Source: Periplaneta americana (lineage: Eukaryota > Arthropoda > Insecta > Blattodea > Blattidae). Taken from it: 64,000 nt of DNA. The notes under the pieces were generated by a model. That model had not been told where the DNA came from, ran no database searches, and saw only the letters and a list, made by a program, of their open reading frames with translations. Location: positions 186,317,543 through 186,381,542 of the forward strand of contig NC_091119.1 of the NCBI RefSeq assembly GCF_040183065.1, written 5' to 3'. This document shows positions 44,443 to 55,510 of the stretch, in pieces. A program made the position numbers and the translations under genes. Within the stretch, counting starts at the first letter, position 1. Each line of letters starts with the position of its first letter.

Positions 44443-45701
44443 TCCATATGTAGATGAAATTATTGGGGATCATCAGTGCGGTTTTAGGAGTAATAGATCG
44501 ACTATTGATTAGATATTTTGTATTCGACAGATATTGGAGAAAAAATGGGAATATAAAGGTACAGTACATCAATTATTCATAAAGTTCAAAAAAGCGTATG
44601 ACTCGGTTAAGAGAGAAGTTTTATATAATATTCTTATTGAATTTGGCATTCCCAAGAAACTAGTTCGGTTAATTAAAATGTGTCTGAGTGAAACATAAAG
44701 CAGAGTCCGTATAGGCCAGTTTCTATCTGATGCTTTTCCAATTGACTGCGGGCTAACGCAGGGAGCTGCACTATCACCTTTACTTTTTAACTTTGCTCTA
44801 GAATATGCCAATAAGAAAGTTTAGGATGGCAGACAGGGTTTGGAATTGAACGGGTTACATCAGCTGCTTGTCTATGCGGATGACGTGAATGTGTTAGGAG
44901 AAAATCCAGGAACAATTAGGGAAAACACGGAAATTTTACTTGAAGCAAGCGAAGCGATAGGTTTGGAAGTGAACCCCGAAAAGACAAAGTATATGATTAT
45001 GTCTCGTGACCAGAATATTGTACGAAATGGAAATATAAAAATTGGAGGTTTATCCTTCGAAGAGGTGGAAAAATTCAAATATCTTGGAGGAACAGTAACA
45101 AATATGAATGACACTCGGAGGAAATTAAACGCAGAATAAATATGGGAAATGACTGTTATTATTCGATTGAGAAGTTTTGTCATCTAGTCTGCTGTCAAAA
45201 AATCTGAAAGTTAGGATTTATAAAACAGTTATATTACCGGTTCTTCTATACGGTTGTGAAACTCGGACTCACACTTTGAGAGAGGAACAGAGATTAAAGG
45301 TCTTTGAGAATAAGGTACTTAGGAAAATATATGGGGCTAAGAGGGAAGAAGTTACAGGAGAATGGAGAAAGTTACACAACGTAGAACTGCACGCATTGTA
45401 TTCTTCACCTGACATTATTACCAACATAAAATCCAGACGTTTGAGATGGGCAGGGCATGTAGCACGTATGGGCGAATCCAGAAATGCATATACAGTGTTA
45501 GTTGGGAGGCCGGAGGGAAAAAGATCTTTGGGGAGGCCGAGACGTAGATGGGAGGACATTATTAAAATGGATTTGAGGGAGGTGGGTTATGATGATAGAG
45601 AGTGGCTTAATCTTGCACAGGATAGGGACCGATGGCGGGCTTATGTGAGGGCGGCAATGAACCTTCGGGTTCCTTAAAAGCCATTTGTAAGTAAGTAAGT
45701 A
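44443..45701 (+). pseudogene. Family A LINE copy with target-site duplication
   Basis: A 14-bp duplication, agctcctgaaatac, at 44429-44442 and 45702-45715 fixes both ends. The reading begins at the DEIIG..QCG RT segment, then YDSVKREVLYNIL, then [18 protein letters not shown] with the catalytic [20 protein letters not shown] and the full C-terminus to MNLRVP follow. The tail is gtaagtaagtaag. Frameshifts or stops near 44580, 44696, 44822, 45115 and 45175 make it non-functional, although the last 166 codons (45177-45677) are open. Confidence 0.92.
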
Positions 45702-45715
45702 AGCTCCTGAAATAC

Positions 45716-46344
45716 GGAAAGTTTCCCATGGTAGCCTATTTGATGAAGACGTTTTCTTATTGTGAAGTTCAATATTTTAGTGACGGGCACGAAAAAAATC
45801 AATATATCGTAGGTCTAGACATTTTTACGAGTTCAAAACACTTACATGTAAGGTTCTGTAGCTTTTGTTTCACTTATTTACACTCAATCGATATTTGTAG
45901 AGCGACTGTGTTTTCTTGTCAAGTGCAACAAACCGCCATTTTCCCACGAGACACGTTGCAGAAGGCAATCTGAAACTATTCCCACAGTTTGGCAGCCATG
46001 TGTGTAAGTTTTTTTAAACCTTTTAACGTTATTGGTTGGTAACACTAGCAACTTTCACTTTCAGAGTGTTACATGCGGTAGCTAAACGTATTTTAAAGCT
46101 GAAGTTAAGTATTCTAATTTTGCATAGCCTTCTTGCGTTTTTATTCCGTGTTCGCTTTATAAATGTTGTTTTAAGGAGGGATTGGATTTTTAATATGCTC
46201 ACCTTCCAAGATAAAAAAATGAAGGAAGACTAAAAAAAAAGTGGCTGAAAAGAAAGTGAAGAGAAGACTTACGATAATAATTAGAAATATTGTTGAAATG
46301 CCTTTTTTAATTAACTTATGCCGCATTTTAAACATTAATTTATA
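45716..46344. other. Unassigned stretch
   Basis: No element ends or recognisable protein. The 81-aa frame at 45728-45973 has no family signature. Confidence 0.4.
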
Positions 46345-47338
46345 CTGTGGTTGTTGAATTTAGTTAACTTGTAATTTGCTATTTATTTTAGAAATTTATT
46401 TACACTGATATTAATTTAGTTAGCTATTTATTTTGGGAATTTATTTACGCTAATATTAATTTAGTTAACTTGTAATTTGCTATTTACTCGTATTTTGGGA
46501 ATTTATTTCACTGATATTATTATGGTTGGCTTGTAATTTGCTATTTATTTTGGGAATTTATTTACATCGCATTTTTTAAGGCATAAATGGGACACAAAGC
46601 ATGGACCGACATCAATGCTAGATTAGCAACACCATCATACTTAGGCAGGGCAGATCACATTAGGAAGTTTAAATGTAGAAAACAGAGAACGGACGTGGCA
46701 AAATTTTCCTTTGTTAACCGCACAATAGTAGGCTGGAACAGTTTACCTGCGGCAATCTTTCAGGGTGGACCTCTCAAATCAATACATTTAAGGGAAGGTT
46801 GAGAAGATTAGACTGAAGATGTAATTGTAGGGCATGGTAATTATCTAAGTTGTGTCATGTAATTAAATGAGTTGATATGTAATTAATTAAGATGATATGT
46901 AATTTAGTTGGCATGTAAATAAATTAAGGTGATATGTAATTACTTAAATTGGTAATAGTTGGGTGAAATAGAAGTGCTTATAAGTTAGGTTTACGTTTGC
47001 TTATTGTAGGCGTTATTATAGAATAGTTTTTATTTATAGTCCTAGGTTTATTGCATCTATTTATTTATAGTTAGAAATAAAATTTAGGTTTATTTTATTT
47101 TATTTATTTGTTTATTTATTTATTTTTCTTTTATTGCTGTAATTATTGTATAACTGTAATGGTATTATTGTATATTATATATCACTGCCACCGGGTGTAT
47201 ACCAAATTGTAGTGTTAATACATGCATGCATACATACATACATATATACCAATTTTGTTACCTTGTAATTTGCTATTTATTTTGGCAATTTATTTACACT
47301 GATATTAATTTAGTTAGCTTGTAATTTTGTGTTTACTT
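46345..47338 (+). repeat. ~57-bp tandem repeat split by a LINE
   Basis: Units reading acttgtaatttgctatttat then ttgggaatttatttacactg occur about four times at 46345-46570 and again at 47255-47335. The LINE at 46575-47247 separates the blocks. Confidence 0.7.
46575..47247 (+). pseudogene. CR1/jockey-like LINE, last coding segment and 3' end
   Basis: 46587-46802 reads LGRADHIRKFKCRKQRTDVA then KFSFVNRTIVGWNSLPAAIF, a recognisable RT tail in which WNSLPA is the usual closing motif. The 3' end carries cactgccaccgggtgtatac and a (CATA)n tail at 47222-47247. Confidence 0.78.
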
Positions 47339-47339
47339 A

Positions 47340-47978
47340 CAAAATTCAAATTCCTTGGCGCAACAGTAACAAATATATATGACACTCGAGAGGAAATTAA
47401 ACGCAGAATAAATATGGGAAATGTCTGCTATTATTCGGTTGAGAAGTTTTTATTATCCAATCTGCCCTCGAAAAAGCTGAACGTTAGAATTTATAAAACA
47501 GTTATATTACCGGTTGTTCTGTATTGTTGTGAAACTTGGACTCTCACTTTGAGGGAGGAACAGAGGTTAAGGATGTTCGAGAATAAGGTGCTTAGGAAAA
47601 TATTTGGGGCTAAGAGGGATGAAGTTACAGGAGAATGGAGGAAGTTACACAACGCAGAACTGCACGCAATGTATTCTTTACCTAATTAACATAATTAGAA
47701 AATTTAAATCCAGACGTTTAAGATGGGCAGGGCATGTAGCACGTATAGTTGAATCTAAAAATACATATAGAGTGTTAGTTGGAAGATCTGAGGGAAGAAG
47801 GTCTTTGGGGAGGTTAAGGCGTAGATGGGAGGATAATATTAATATACATTTGAAGGCGGTGGGAAGTGATGGTAGGGACTGGATTAGTGTTGCTCAGGAT
47901 AGGGACCGCAGGCGGGCTTGTGTGAGTGTGGCAATGAACCTCCGGGTGCCTTAAAAGCTATTTGTAAGTAAGTAAGTT
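47340..47978 (+). pseudogene. Family A LINE copy (3' 640 bp)
   Basis: Reads FKFLGATVTNIYDTREEIKR, MGNVCYYSVEKFL, YCCETWTLTLREEQR and then, after a frameshift near 47690, RLRWAGHVARIVESKNTY and MNLRVP. It is more diverged than the copies at 42.8 and 51.9 kb. The tail is (GTAA)n near 47965. Confidence 0.88.
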
Positions 47979-48737
47979 ATATTATTGTATTGATTTTATT
48001 GCTGTATCTTATTTATATGTCCTGAGCAGTGTAATCTGTGTAATGACAAACGTACTTAAAAATAATGAATATTTCTAATCGAGAATTGAACCAAGAAAAC
48101 ATTGACAAAGACGATACTACAGTAGAACTCCGATTTTCCGTCACCCTATTAACCGATTGGTGGATTATCCGACTCTCTTTCTATCTCGCTCTTTTTTTTC
48201 TGCAGAAAAAATATGAAGTATTCTACATTATATTAGGACGAATTTTTTCTACAGAGTGTTTTTGTACAAACCTTTACTCTTACACAGTATGATCTACTCT
48301 TCGAGTGGCCGTACCGTCTAACTTCTATGCAAAATGTCTTCCACAGGTGTCAAAAGAAAATGTGATGTGCTACGAAAAAGTAATAGTGGTTTGTGAAAAG
48401 AATGTGGTTCACGTCGCATCAGAATATGAGATAGGCATTACAATTGTGCGCGATTTAATGAAAAACATATATACTTTATATAAGTATGTAATTCTACTAC
48501 ATGAGACCTGTACTATTCCTATCTTTCCACAGACAGCCGTCATAAGGAATTTCCTTGGCCATTAAAAACTGGTCGTTGAAAACCAGACTTAAAGTAGTGA
48601 ACTTCTAATCCACTACCTAGCGTATTAAAACAAAAGACCACGGAGAAAATTACGAAACTGTATTATGCACTTAATTTATGAAAACCTTTCATGGTACGGA
48701 TTATCCGATTTTTTCGATTAACCGTTCACTTAACCCC

Positions 48738-48779
<42 letters not shown>

Positions 48780-49059
48780 GGCTTTTAAGGAACCCGAAGG
48801 TTCATTGCCGCCCTCACATAAGCCCGCCATTGGTCCCTATCCTGAGCAAGATTAATTCAGTCTCTATCATCATATCCAACCTCCCTCAAATCCATTTTAA
48901 TATTATCTTGCCATCTACGTCTCGGTCTCCCCAACTAACACTCTACATGCATTTCTGGATTCGCCCATACGTGCTACATGCCCATCTGAAACGTCTGGAT
49001 TTAATGTTCCTAATTATGTCAGGTGAAGGATATAATGCGTGCAGCTCTGCGTTGTGTAA

Positions 49060-49952
49060 AGGCTGGTTCACAATAAACCGGAAACGAGAATCGGAACGAA
49101 ACCGAAAACGGTAAAATTGTTAAAATGTGTACATTTAAATGTGAGCATTTACAATTAACGAAAAGCTTGCCGGAGCCCGGGATCGGGAATGGAGAGTTGG
49201 CCAAGTTTCAACTTTGGCGTTCACGTTTCCGATCACAGCCCACTAGATTCATTATATTGCCATCTAAAAGCTATTTTGTCGTCGTATATTTTGTAGCAAG
49301 AAGACCGTGACATAACCTATGCATTATTTTGTTCTGTGCTGTGCATCATGGAGCAAGTTGTATTTGATGAGATTCTAATATTGAGTGCTGAGGAAAATCC
49401 TCACGTTTACGATAAGCGGCACGCCTCGTATAAAGATGAGACAATGAAGGAGAATACGTGGCTTTCAATAGTTGCATCTTTGAACACCGATCGGAAGCGA
49501 ATCATATTTTATTACTGTATTGGTTGTATTGCACACTACATATTCACGCTTCAATTCAATAACTACTGTTGTGTTCATTTTTGTTCTATTACAGATGTTT
49601 CTTCTCTAATTATTTTACGTTATGGTAGACTTAAAATAGGTTGTGATAATAAAGATGCATGGGCATATTTATAGTACCGTACATAATGAAATGTTTCAGT
49701 TGAAATTTCGAAGTTGGTTAACCTGTGTTTATGTTGGCTGCCTTGTACTCATGAGAGAACGCTATTGGTCAATTATACATAAATAACATCAGAATGCGTA
49801 ATATCGACTTTACATATCGTTATTGACATACATATCGATATGCATAGTCGTCTACGTTCTCGGTTTATTGTGAATCAAAAATGTTCATATTCACGTCCTC
49901 TGCTTCTCGTTTTCATCCTGGTTCTCGTTCCCGGTTTATTGTGAACCAGCCT
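49060..49952. mobile_element. PIF/Harbinger-type transposon (893 bp)
   Basis: Ends aggctggttcacaataaacc and their complement are flanked by TAA (49057-49059, 49953-49955). The interrupted LINE reads gttgtgtaactttctcc across the junction when the element and one TAA are removed. Inside is a MADF-like reading frame. It is the longer relative of the MITE at 27096-27297. Confidence 0.9.
49348..49674 (+). CDS. MADF-domain protein fragment of a Harbinger element
   Basis: The frame from the start at 49348 (in an ORF opening at 49336) reads FDEILILSAEENPHVYDKRH, then SYKDETMKENTWLSIVASLN. This is the first half of a MADF (Myb/SANT-like) DNA-binding domain: the E..P.LYD..H..Y.D....N.W..I pattern is clear. 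PIF/Harbinger elements encode such a partner protein beside the transposase. After about residue 55 the frame runs through AT-rich sequence and seems to be read-through of an intron or deletion junction. No transposase is present. Confidence 0.65.
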   Translation: MEQVVFDEILILSAEENPHVYDKRHASYKDETMKENTWLSIVASLNTDRKRIIFYYCIGCIAHYIFTLQFNNYCCVHFCSITDVSSLIILRYGRLKIGCDNKDAWAYL

Positions 49953-50195
49953 TAACTTTCTCCATTCTCCTGTAACTTCATCCCTTTTAGCCCCAAATAT
50001 TTTCCTAAGAACCTTATTCTCAAAAACCCTCAATTCTCTGTTCCTCTCTCAAAGTGATAGTCCATGTTTCACAGCCATACAGAACAACCGGTAATATAAC
50101 TGTTTTATAAATTCTAATTTTCAGATTTTTTGACAGCAGACTAGATGACAAACGCTCCACCCCCTTCATTACCACGGATAATAGAGGTTCTACTG

Positions 50196-50649
50196 TATTT
50201 GTGTTACTTTAACTAGAATGTAGCAGAGGAACGCTATGACAATTTTGTTAAAATTTCTGACGGTGGTTTCAGTAACGTTCACGGGAAAGCTCGTGTCCAG
50301 CATTTACTTTTTTTAGGCTGTAACATGGCAACGGCGGATGCGAACTATTTCCTGAATGTTCCTTGCTCTGCCCACCGTCTTTATGTAGGAATCCTTTCCC
50401 AGATTGAGCACGTGGCTGAGCGAGTCCACGCACATTCTCACTGTACATAATGGCCATTATGCAGCGGCGGTTTATCAACACCGTGGCCTGTCTGCTACTG
50501 ATAGCCTGCCAGCAGTGAGGTCAGGTAGACGATGGTTGTTTTCACGCCGAGATGGAAATGGGTTTGCTCCCAGGGATGCACAAAATTCTTCTAAATCAGA
50601 TGAACTCATTTCTGTAGCTTTGCCTGGCTTAAGAGCAAAGGAAGAGAAA
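50196..50649. other. Unassigned stretch
   Basis: GC-richer than its surroundings at 50320-50560. The 82-aa plus and 70-aa minus frames have no motif I recognise. Confidence 0.35.
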
Positions 50650-50785
50650 TAAAATAGTCACAGTGTGTATATTAGAAGAATTCAAAGTCAGGATAAGAGA
50701 AGAAATGTCAGAGGGAAGTGGAACACGGAGAGAAGTACGACAAAGATACCCCTTATCACCGAGTTTGTTCAACATCTACTTGGAG

Positions 50786-51512
50786 TAATTTCATGTTGTA
50801 TGGTTTATCCATGTCCAGCCATTGTACGTAAGCTCAATTCAATGGATTTAACCATCAGCATATTCAATCAAATACGTAACAACTATATTTTATGTTCGCA
50901 GTGGAAAGGCTTGACTGATAATCGGACGGTGACAACCATGAATATGTAATAATCCAACCACGGCAAACCGAAGGAAAACAATAGCCAGGTATCAATGTAA
51001 CTTATATTACGCACCACATTCGATCATGGTAAAGTGCTCCAATATGTGAAAGTGAACAAAAAACAAGGAACCTTGGTGCAATAACAATTGAATTAACATA
51101 AAGAATTTTAACATATTAACAGTTAGTATCTCAGTGTAAGTTTATAACATTTTAAGTAATTGAATAACTGCATTTGACTACATAATACGTGAAGATAACC
51201 CCAGTGTTCCACCAAATGATGGATAATTGCAGCAGAAAAACAAAACAGATTTAAATGTTAGTAATAAGTGTGTGTTTTTAATTTTAATTATTTAATTATC
51301 TACATATAGATTGTTTTATATGTGATATGAGATCATCAAGGGTACACATTATATGTTTTCATTCACACAGTTCATGTGCATCTATTTGAACATGTAATTA
51401 GGCAAATTTTCATACATTTGAAAATGGCACATTAGTGCCGAAAACGTTTATGTTATAATCAATCATACAAAAACTAGATAGCATAGACGGTATATTTCAA
51501 TTTTAACATTGT
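50786..51512. mobile_element. Unknown insertion with 12-bp target duplication
   Basis: atctacttggag occurs at 50774-50785 and 51513-51524 and the LINE reading continues from one to the other. The 727-bp insert has no recognisable ORF or terminal inverted repeat. A 12-bp duplication suggests retroposition. Confidence 0.65.
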
Positions 51513-51682
51513 ATCTACTTGGAGGATTTAATTAAGAACTGTTCGTAGAACAAAGGAGGGGTGAGAGTAGAAGGAAGAAGAATAAAGTGCATAAGATTTG
51601 CTGATGATATGGCGTCGTTGGAGAAGAGAAGATGATACTAAGGAATATGCTATTGAAGCTAAATGACAGTTGTGAGCAGTAT

Positions 51683-51683
<1 letters not shown>

Positions 51684-51725
<42 letters not shown>

Positions 51726-52985
51726 TTCTGGTGTAGTTAAGGCCATCAGGCCTCCTCTTCCACAACACAAGGAATACAAATACAATAATAGAAATAAACT
51801 GAGAAAAAAATATACTATATACAAAATAAAGCCACACAAAAAATAAAGAGAGGAAAAAACTTACTTACTTACAAATGGCTTTTAAGGAACCCGAAGGTTC
51901 ATTGCCGCCCTCAAATAAGCCCGCCATCGGTCCCTATCCTGTGCAAGATTAATCCAGTCTCTATCATCACACCCCACCTCCCTCAAATCCATTTTAATAT
52001 TATCCTCCCATCTACGTCTCGGCCTCCCTAAAGGTCTTTTTCCCTCCGGTCTCCCAACTAACACACTATATGCATTTCTGGATTCGCCCATACGTGCTAC
52101 ATGCCCTGCCCATCTCAAACGTCTGGATTTTAAGTTCCTAATTATGTTAGGTGAAGAATACAATGCGTGCAGTTCTGTGTTGTGTAATTTTCTCCATTCT
52201 CCTGTAACTTCATCCCGCTTAGCCCCAAATATTTTCCTAAGCACCTTATTCTCAAACACCCTTAACCTATGTTCCTCTCTCAGAGTGAGAGTCCAAGTTT
52301 CACAACCATACAGAAGAACCGGTAATATAACTGTTTTATAAATTCTAACTTTCAGATTTTTGGACAGCAGACTGGATGATAAAAGAAACACTATAAACAA
52401 AGTAAAGCCTCACAAAATATACACAGGTTTAAATTAGTGACTAAGTATCATAATTAATTGTATCCTAACTAATTAACTAACATAAACAAGAAACTTACAA
52501 TTTTAATCTAGATTAAAAAGAAAAAGAAAGGAAAAAAAAAACACAGATCAATACTTTTAGCAATACCTAAAAACATTAACTAAGACAAAATTTTTCAATT
52601 TAATTTTGAATTGTGATAAGTCCGGCAGTCCCTGACATTATTAGGTAACGAATTCCAGAGGCGAGGTATTTCTACAGTATAGGAAGATAAGTATAAAGAC
52701 GTTCTATGATGAGGGATAGAAAGAAGTGCTTGATGTCGGTTTCGAAGAGTTGTAAGAAATTGAAAGCGCGATGGGATGAAGATAAATGAAACACGATGAA
52801 AACCATGGTTATCGGAAGAAAAATAATGAAGGTAAATATGTGAATTCGAAATGATACAGTAGAACAGTGGTCGGGAAAGATTACGTCATATAAAATGTAG
52901 CACACAGTACACAGAAAAGGGGAAAGCAGGTGGGGAAGGATACCCAAATTGCTTAACGTTGAATGAACAAGTGATAGCTGAAGGT
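51684..52985 (-). pseudogene. CR1-like LINE within the family C copy
   Basis: The plus strand begins with (ATTT)n (51684-51727), then the complement of the ggccttaacta 3' signature. The minus strand reads VEIPRLWNSLPNNVRDCRTY near 52680-52610, a CR1 RT tail. It is split by the family A piece at 51860-52383. Its right boundary (near 52985) is estimated from where family C resumes. Confidence 0.7.
51860..52383 (-). pseudogene. Family A LINE copy (3' 520 bp, open frame)
   Basis: The minus frame 52400-51882 is open for the whole C-terminus: SSSLLSKNLKVRIYKTVIL, YGCETWTLTLREEHR, KRDEVTGEWRKLHNTEL, GHVARMGESRNAY, LGRPRRRWEDNIKMDL, MNLRVP. The (CTTA) tail is at its left edge (51860-51871). It lies inside the CR1-like LINE, so it is the third level here. 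Confidence 0.9.
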
Positions 52986-53102
52986 CAGATCATGCCTTAC
53001 CTCTCCACCCTGTTTTTGTATTAAGGGATTGACTCGCGAGTCAACAAATGCAGAACGCTGTAGTAGAACAAGTGGACAGCTTCAGTTACTTGGAGTGTAC
53101 TA

Positions 53103-54203
53103 CAGGGACATCATTTTATTTTTACTAACATTTTTAATATTAACCTGGCTATACCTTTGGATCAACGATTAAGAACCGGAAACACCGTTTGCTACCTCCT
53201 CCCACGACTGGAGTTCGATGATACTGGAGTAATATACAAACAAATCACTTTACTAGGTATAGGAGGGACGAAAAGTAGTTCATCCATTTACGTAAACTAG
53301 GAAATATCGCGATTTTGAGTGTGATAATTTTCATTAAGTTTCTGTTTAATCAAAGTACAGTACAGTATTAACAATGAGCGTTTTTACTCACGAACTGAGC
53401 TGTCCATTCAAACGTATTCATTATGCAGTGTATATTATACTGTCTACAGCACATTAACGTACAATATAGAGAATGAAGTTAAATTTAAAAATAATCATAA
53501 TATGGATATTTAAACACCTTTTTTAAAATGCTGGCCGTTCATTTCGATACAGTCTTCAGTTCAAATGTGTATATTATCGCACGATAGACTATTGTATCTA
53601 ATTGCAATTACCAGGTTCGTACTTCGTATCGGTAACTAATGTTGAAATAATTCTGTACTCTCTATAAAAGAGTACCTTACGTACTGTAAATTCAATCTAC
53701 ACTTCTACCCGATCCGAAAAAATAAATTATTCAGACATGCTATCTACTGTCCGTCCAAGTGGTTACGTCGCAGGGTCGTAGAAAGGGAGGAAATCACGTG
53801 ACAGTTAATTACTTAACGAGGTCCTTTTATTTAAGTTATTTTAAACAGTTGTGTGAGTATAATATTACGTAGACGTCCAATTCCTAAAAGAAATTAATGT
53901 TCTCAGAAAAGAGCTAAGACAGCCCAGCCACAGAGAGGCGAATAGAAGCAGGTGGGGGAAACCGGGATGCGACGTAGGGAAATGGAAAATTATTCAATAT
54001 TGAAAGCTCTTTCGTCACTGAAGAACGCGAACATATTTTGGAACGTATTGTTTACTATGACCGTAAGGCTACTATGACTGTATATGCAGTCTTGGATCTC
54101 TGTGGAGGACTGTTGAACTTCATTAATAGAAGGGGTGGGAGTGAAGTACACTCAAAAACTCAGGTACAATAAAAATTGAAGTTAAAATAAAATGATGTCC
54201 CTG
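53103..54203. mobile_element. TA-type DNA transposon, copy 2 (inverted relative to 38022)
   Basis: Ends cagggacatcattttatttt and complement, with TA on both sides (53101-53102, 54204-54205). Inserted in the family C codons after the SYLECT reading. It is the reverse complement of 38022-39098 along its full length and has no credible ORF. Confidence 0.9.
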
Positions 54204-54555
54204 TATAAGCAGTAACGTGAGCTGCTGCCAGGAAGTCAAAAGGAGGATAGCAATGGCAAAAGAAGCTTGTAACAGAAAAGAAAGAACATCTTCTGCGGAC
54301 CTCTGAAAAAAGAACTAAGGATGAGACTAGTGAAGAGCTTTCTATGGGGCAGAAACATGAACATTACGACGAAGTGAAGTGAAATGACTAGAAGTGCAGT
54401 ATTTGAAATGTGGATATGGGAAGAATGGAGCATGTGAAATGGACTGACAATAAGAAATGCAGCTCCTGTAACAAGAGTAGGTGATGAATGAATAATGCTG
54501 AATCTGATTAAAGGAAGAAAAAGAAATAAGTTGGGCCACTGGCTAAGAAGAAACT

Positions 54556-55122
54556 TAATATTTGAGGAGAAAAATTCGCTCCAGCGCCGAGGATCCAACC
54601 CAGGTCCTTGGTTCTACGTACCAAGCGCTCTGACCACTGAGCTACGCCGAATTCAATCCACAGCATCGGATCGAACCTTCCTCCTTCAGTGTTTCCCTTT
54701 GTGGCCTGACGCCAAGTTAGGCATATTAATTATTAATTGTCAACATTACAGAGATTATTCTATAGGACATATTAATAAATCCATAATATTCTCTTAGCTA
54801 GCAGTGCATCATAACTGCGGAATCCCGGCCAAACAAGTCACTCAATTGAGTGCGCTCCTAGTATAATGGCAGTTGACACTAGACATATACGTCAACATAT
54901 ATATGCCTAACTTGGAGTCAGGCCACAAAGGGAAACATTGATGGAGGAGAGTTCGATCCGGTGCTGTGGATTGAATTCGGCGTAGCTCAGTGGTCAGAGC
55001 GCTTGGTACGTAGAACCAAGGACCCGGGTTCGATCCCCGGCGCCGGAGCGAATATTTCTCCTCAAATATTAATTGTCAACATTACAGAGATTATTCTGTA
55101 GGACACATTAATAAATCCATAA
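54556..55122. mobile_element. tRNA-like foldback retroposon, locus 2
   Basis: A perfect 12-bp duplication, taagaagaaact, flanks it (54544-54555 and 55123-55134) within the family C coding sequence. Two inverted ~170-bp arms (54556-54726 and 54900-55072) each carry a tRNA-like cloverleaf. A ~50-bp block starting attgtcaacattacagagat follows each arm in direct orientation (about 54736 and 55072). The core holds cccggccaaacaagtcactc and the perfect palindrome cactcaattgagtg. No ORF. Confidence 0.85.
54976..55048 (+). other. tRNA-like sequence (anticodon position reads GTA)
   Basis: The cloverleaf is fully paired: acceptor ttcggcg/cgccgga, D arm gctcagtggtcagagc, anticodon stem ttggt/accaa with loop acgtaga, T stem ccggg/cccgg with loop ttcgatc. 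The loop acgtaga is identical to that of the locus-1 cloverleaf (near 32114-32179). C at position 33 and no intron argue against a working tRNA-Tyr gene. The inverted partner is at about 54572-54650. Confidence 0.75.
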
Positions 55123-55319
55123 TAAGAAGAAACTGCCTACTGAAGGATGTACTGGAAGGAATTGTAAACGGGAGAAGAGTTTGGGGCAATAGAAGATATC
55201 AGGTGATGGACAACATTAAGATACGTAGATCGTATGGGGAATGCGGAAAATAGGGAAGATTGGAGAATGCTGGATGGATGGAATGTAAATACATTAGGGG
55301 TCAAATCATACCGGATGTA

Positions 55320-55510
55320 AACCAATGTAAATATATTGGAAACTCTTTCAGCAGCAGTCTCTATGGTGAAAGGAATTTAGAGCGTTAGATTTTGTGATGA
55401 GGGTACTAAGAAAAGGTTAATAAAGTAAGAAGAGAATGCATACAAATCGCTGGTGCAACTAATATTGGAGTACGGGCTGCAAGTTCCGTATAGAGTAGAA
55501 CGTACTAATA
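55320..55510 (+). pseudogene. CR1/jockey-like LINE fragment
   Basis: Reads KYIGNSFSSSLYGERNLE, then, after frame breaks, FVMRVLRKRLIK and AYKSLVQLILEYG. The AYKSLV.PILEYG pattern is a standard RT thumb motif. Downstream to 56114 I see only AT-rich DNA. Confidence 0.6.

Larger units (their letters stand above)
48741..50158 (-). pseudogene. Family A LINE copy, itself split by a Harbinger element
   Basis: It starts with the (CTTA)n complement of the tail and reads the family A C-terminus on the minus strand. The direct word accccctt at 48733-48740 and 50159-50166 is the target duplication within the Tigger. Coding pieces are 48780-49059 and 49956-50154; the Harbinger lies between them. Truncated at the LLSSSLLSKN segment. 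Confidence 0.88.
48120..50195 (+). mobile_element. Tigger/pogo element containing a LINE that contains a Harbinger
   Basis: Ends are cagtagaactccgattttcc and, inverted, ggataatagaggttctactg, with TA outside both (48118-48119, 50196-50197). The transposase start reads MSSTGVKRKCDVLR near 48335, followed by ASEYEIGITIVRDL, the psq-type HTH. The catalytic part is absent. Sequence continuous in the copy at 60756 (cactccacccccttcatt) is interrupted here by the LINE between duplicated accccctt words. Confidence 0.9.
50650..55322 (+). pseudogene. One family C LINE copy split by four insertions
   Basis: Pieces in order: 50650-50785 (reading VRQRYPLSPSLFNIYLE), 51513-51683 (YLEDLIKNC, then IRFADDMASLEK, the catalytic box as FADD), about 52985-53102 (NAVVEQVDSFSYLECT), 54206-54555 (VKRRIAMAKEACNRK, GAETTLRRSE-like, RKRNKLGHWLRRN) and 55135-55322 (LLKDVLEGIVNGRRVWGNRR). 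Together these recover a colinear RT palm-to-tail. Stops and frameshifts make it dead. Confidence 0.8.
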
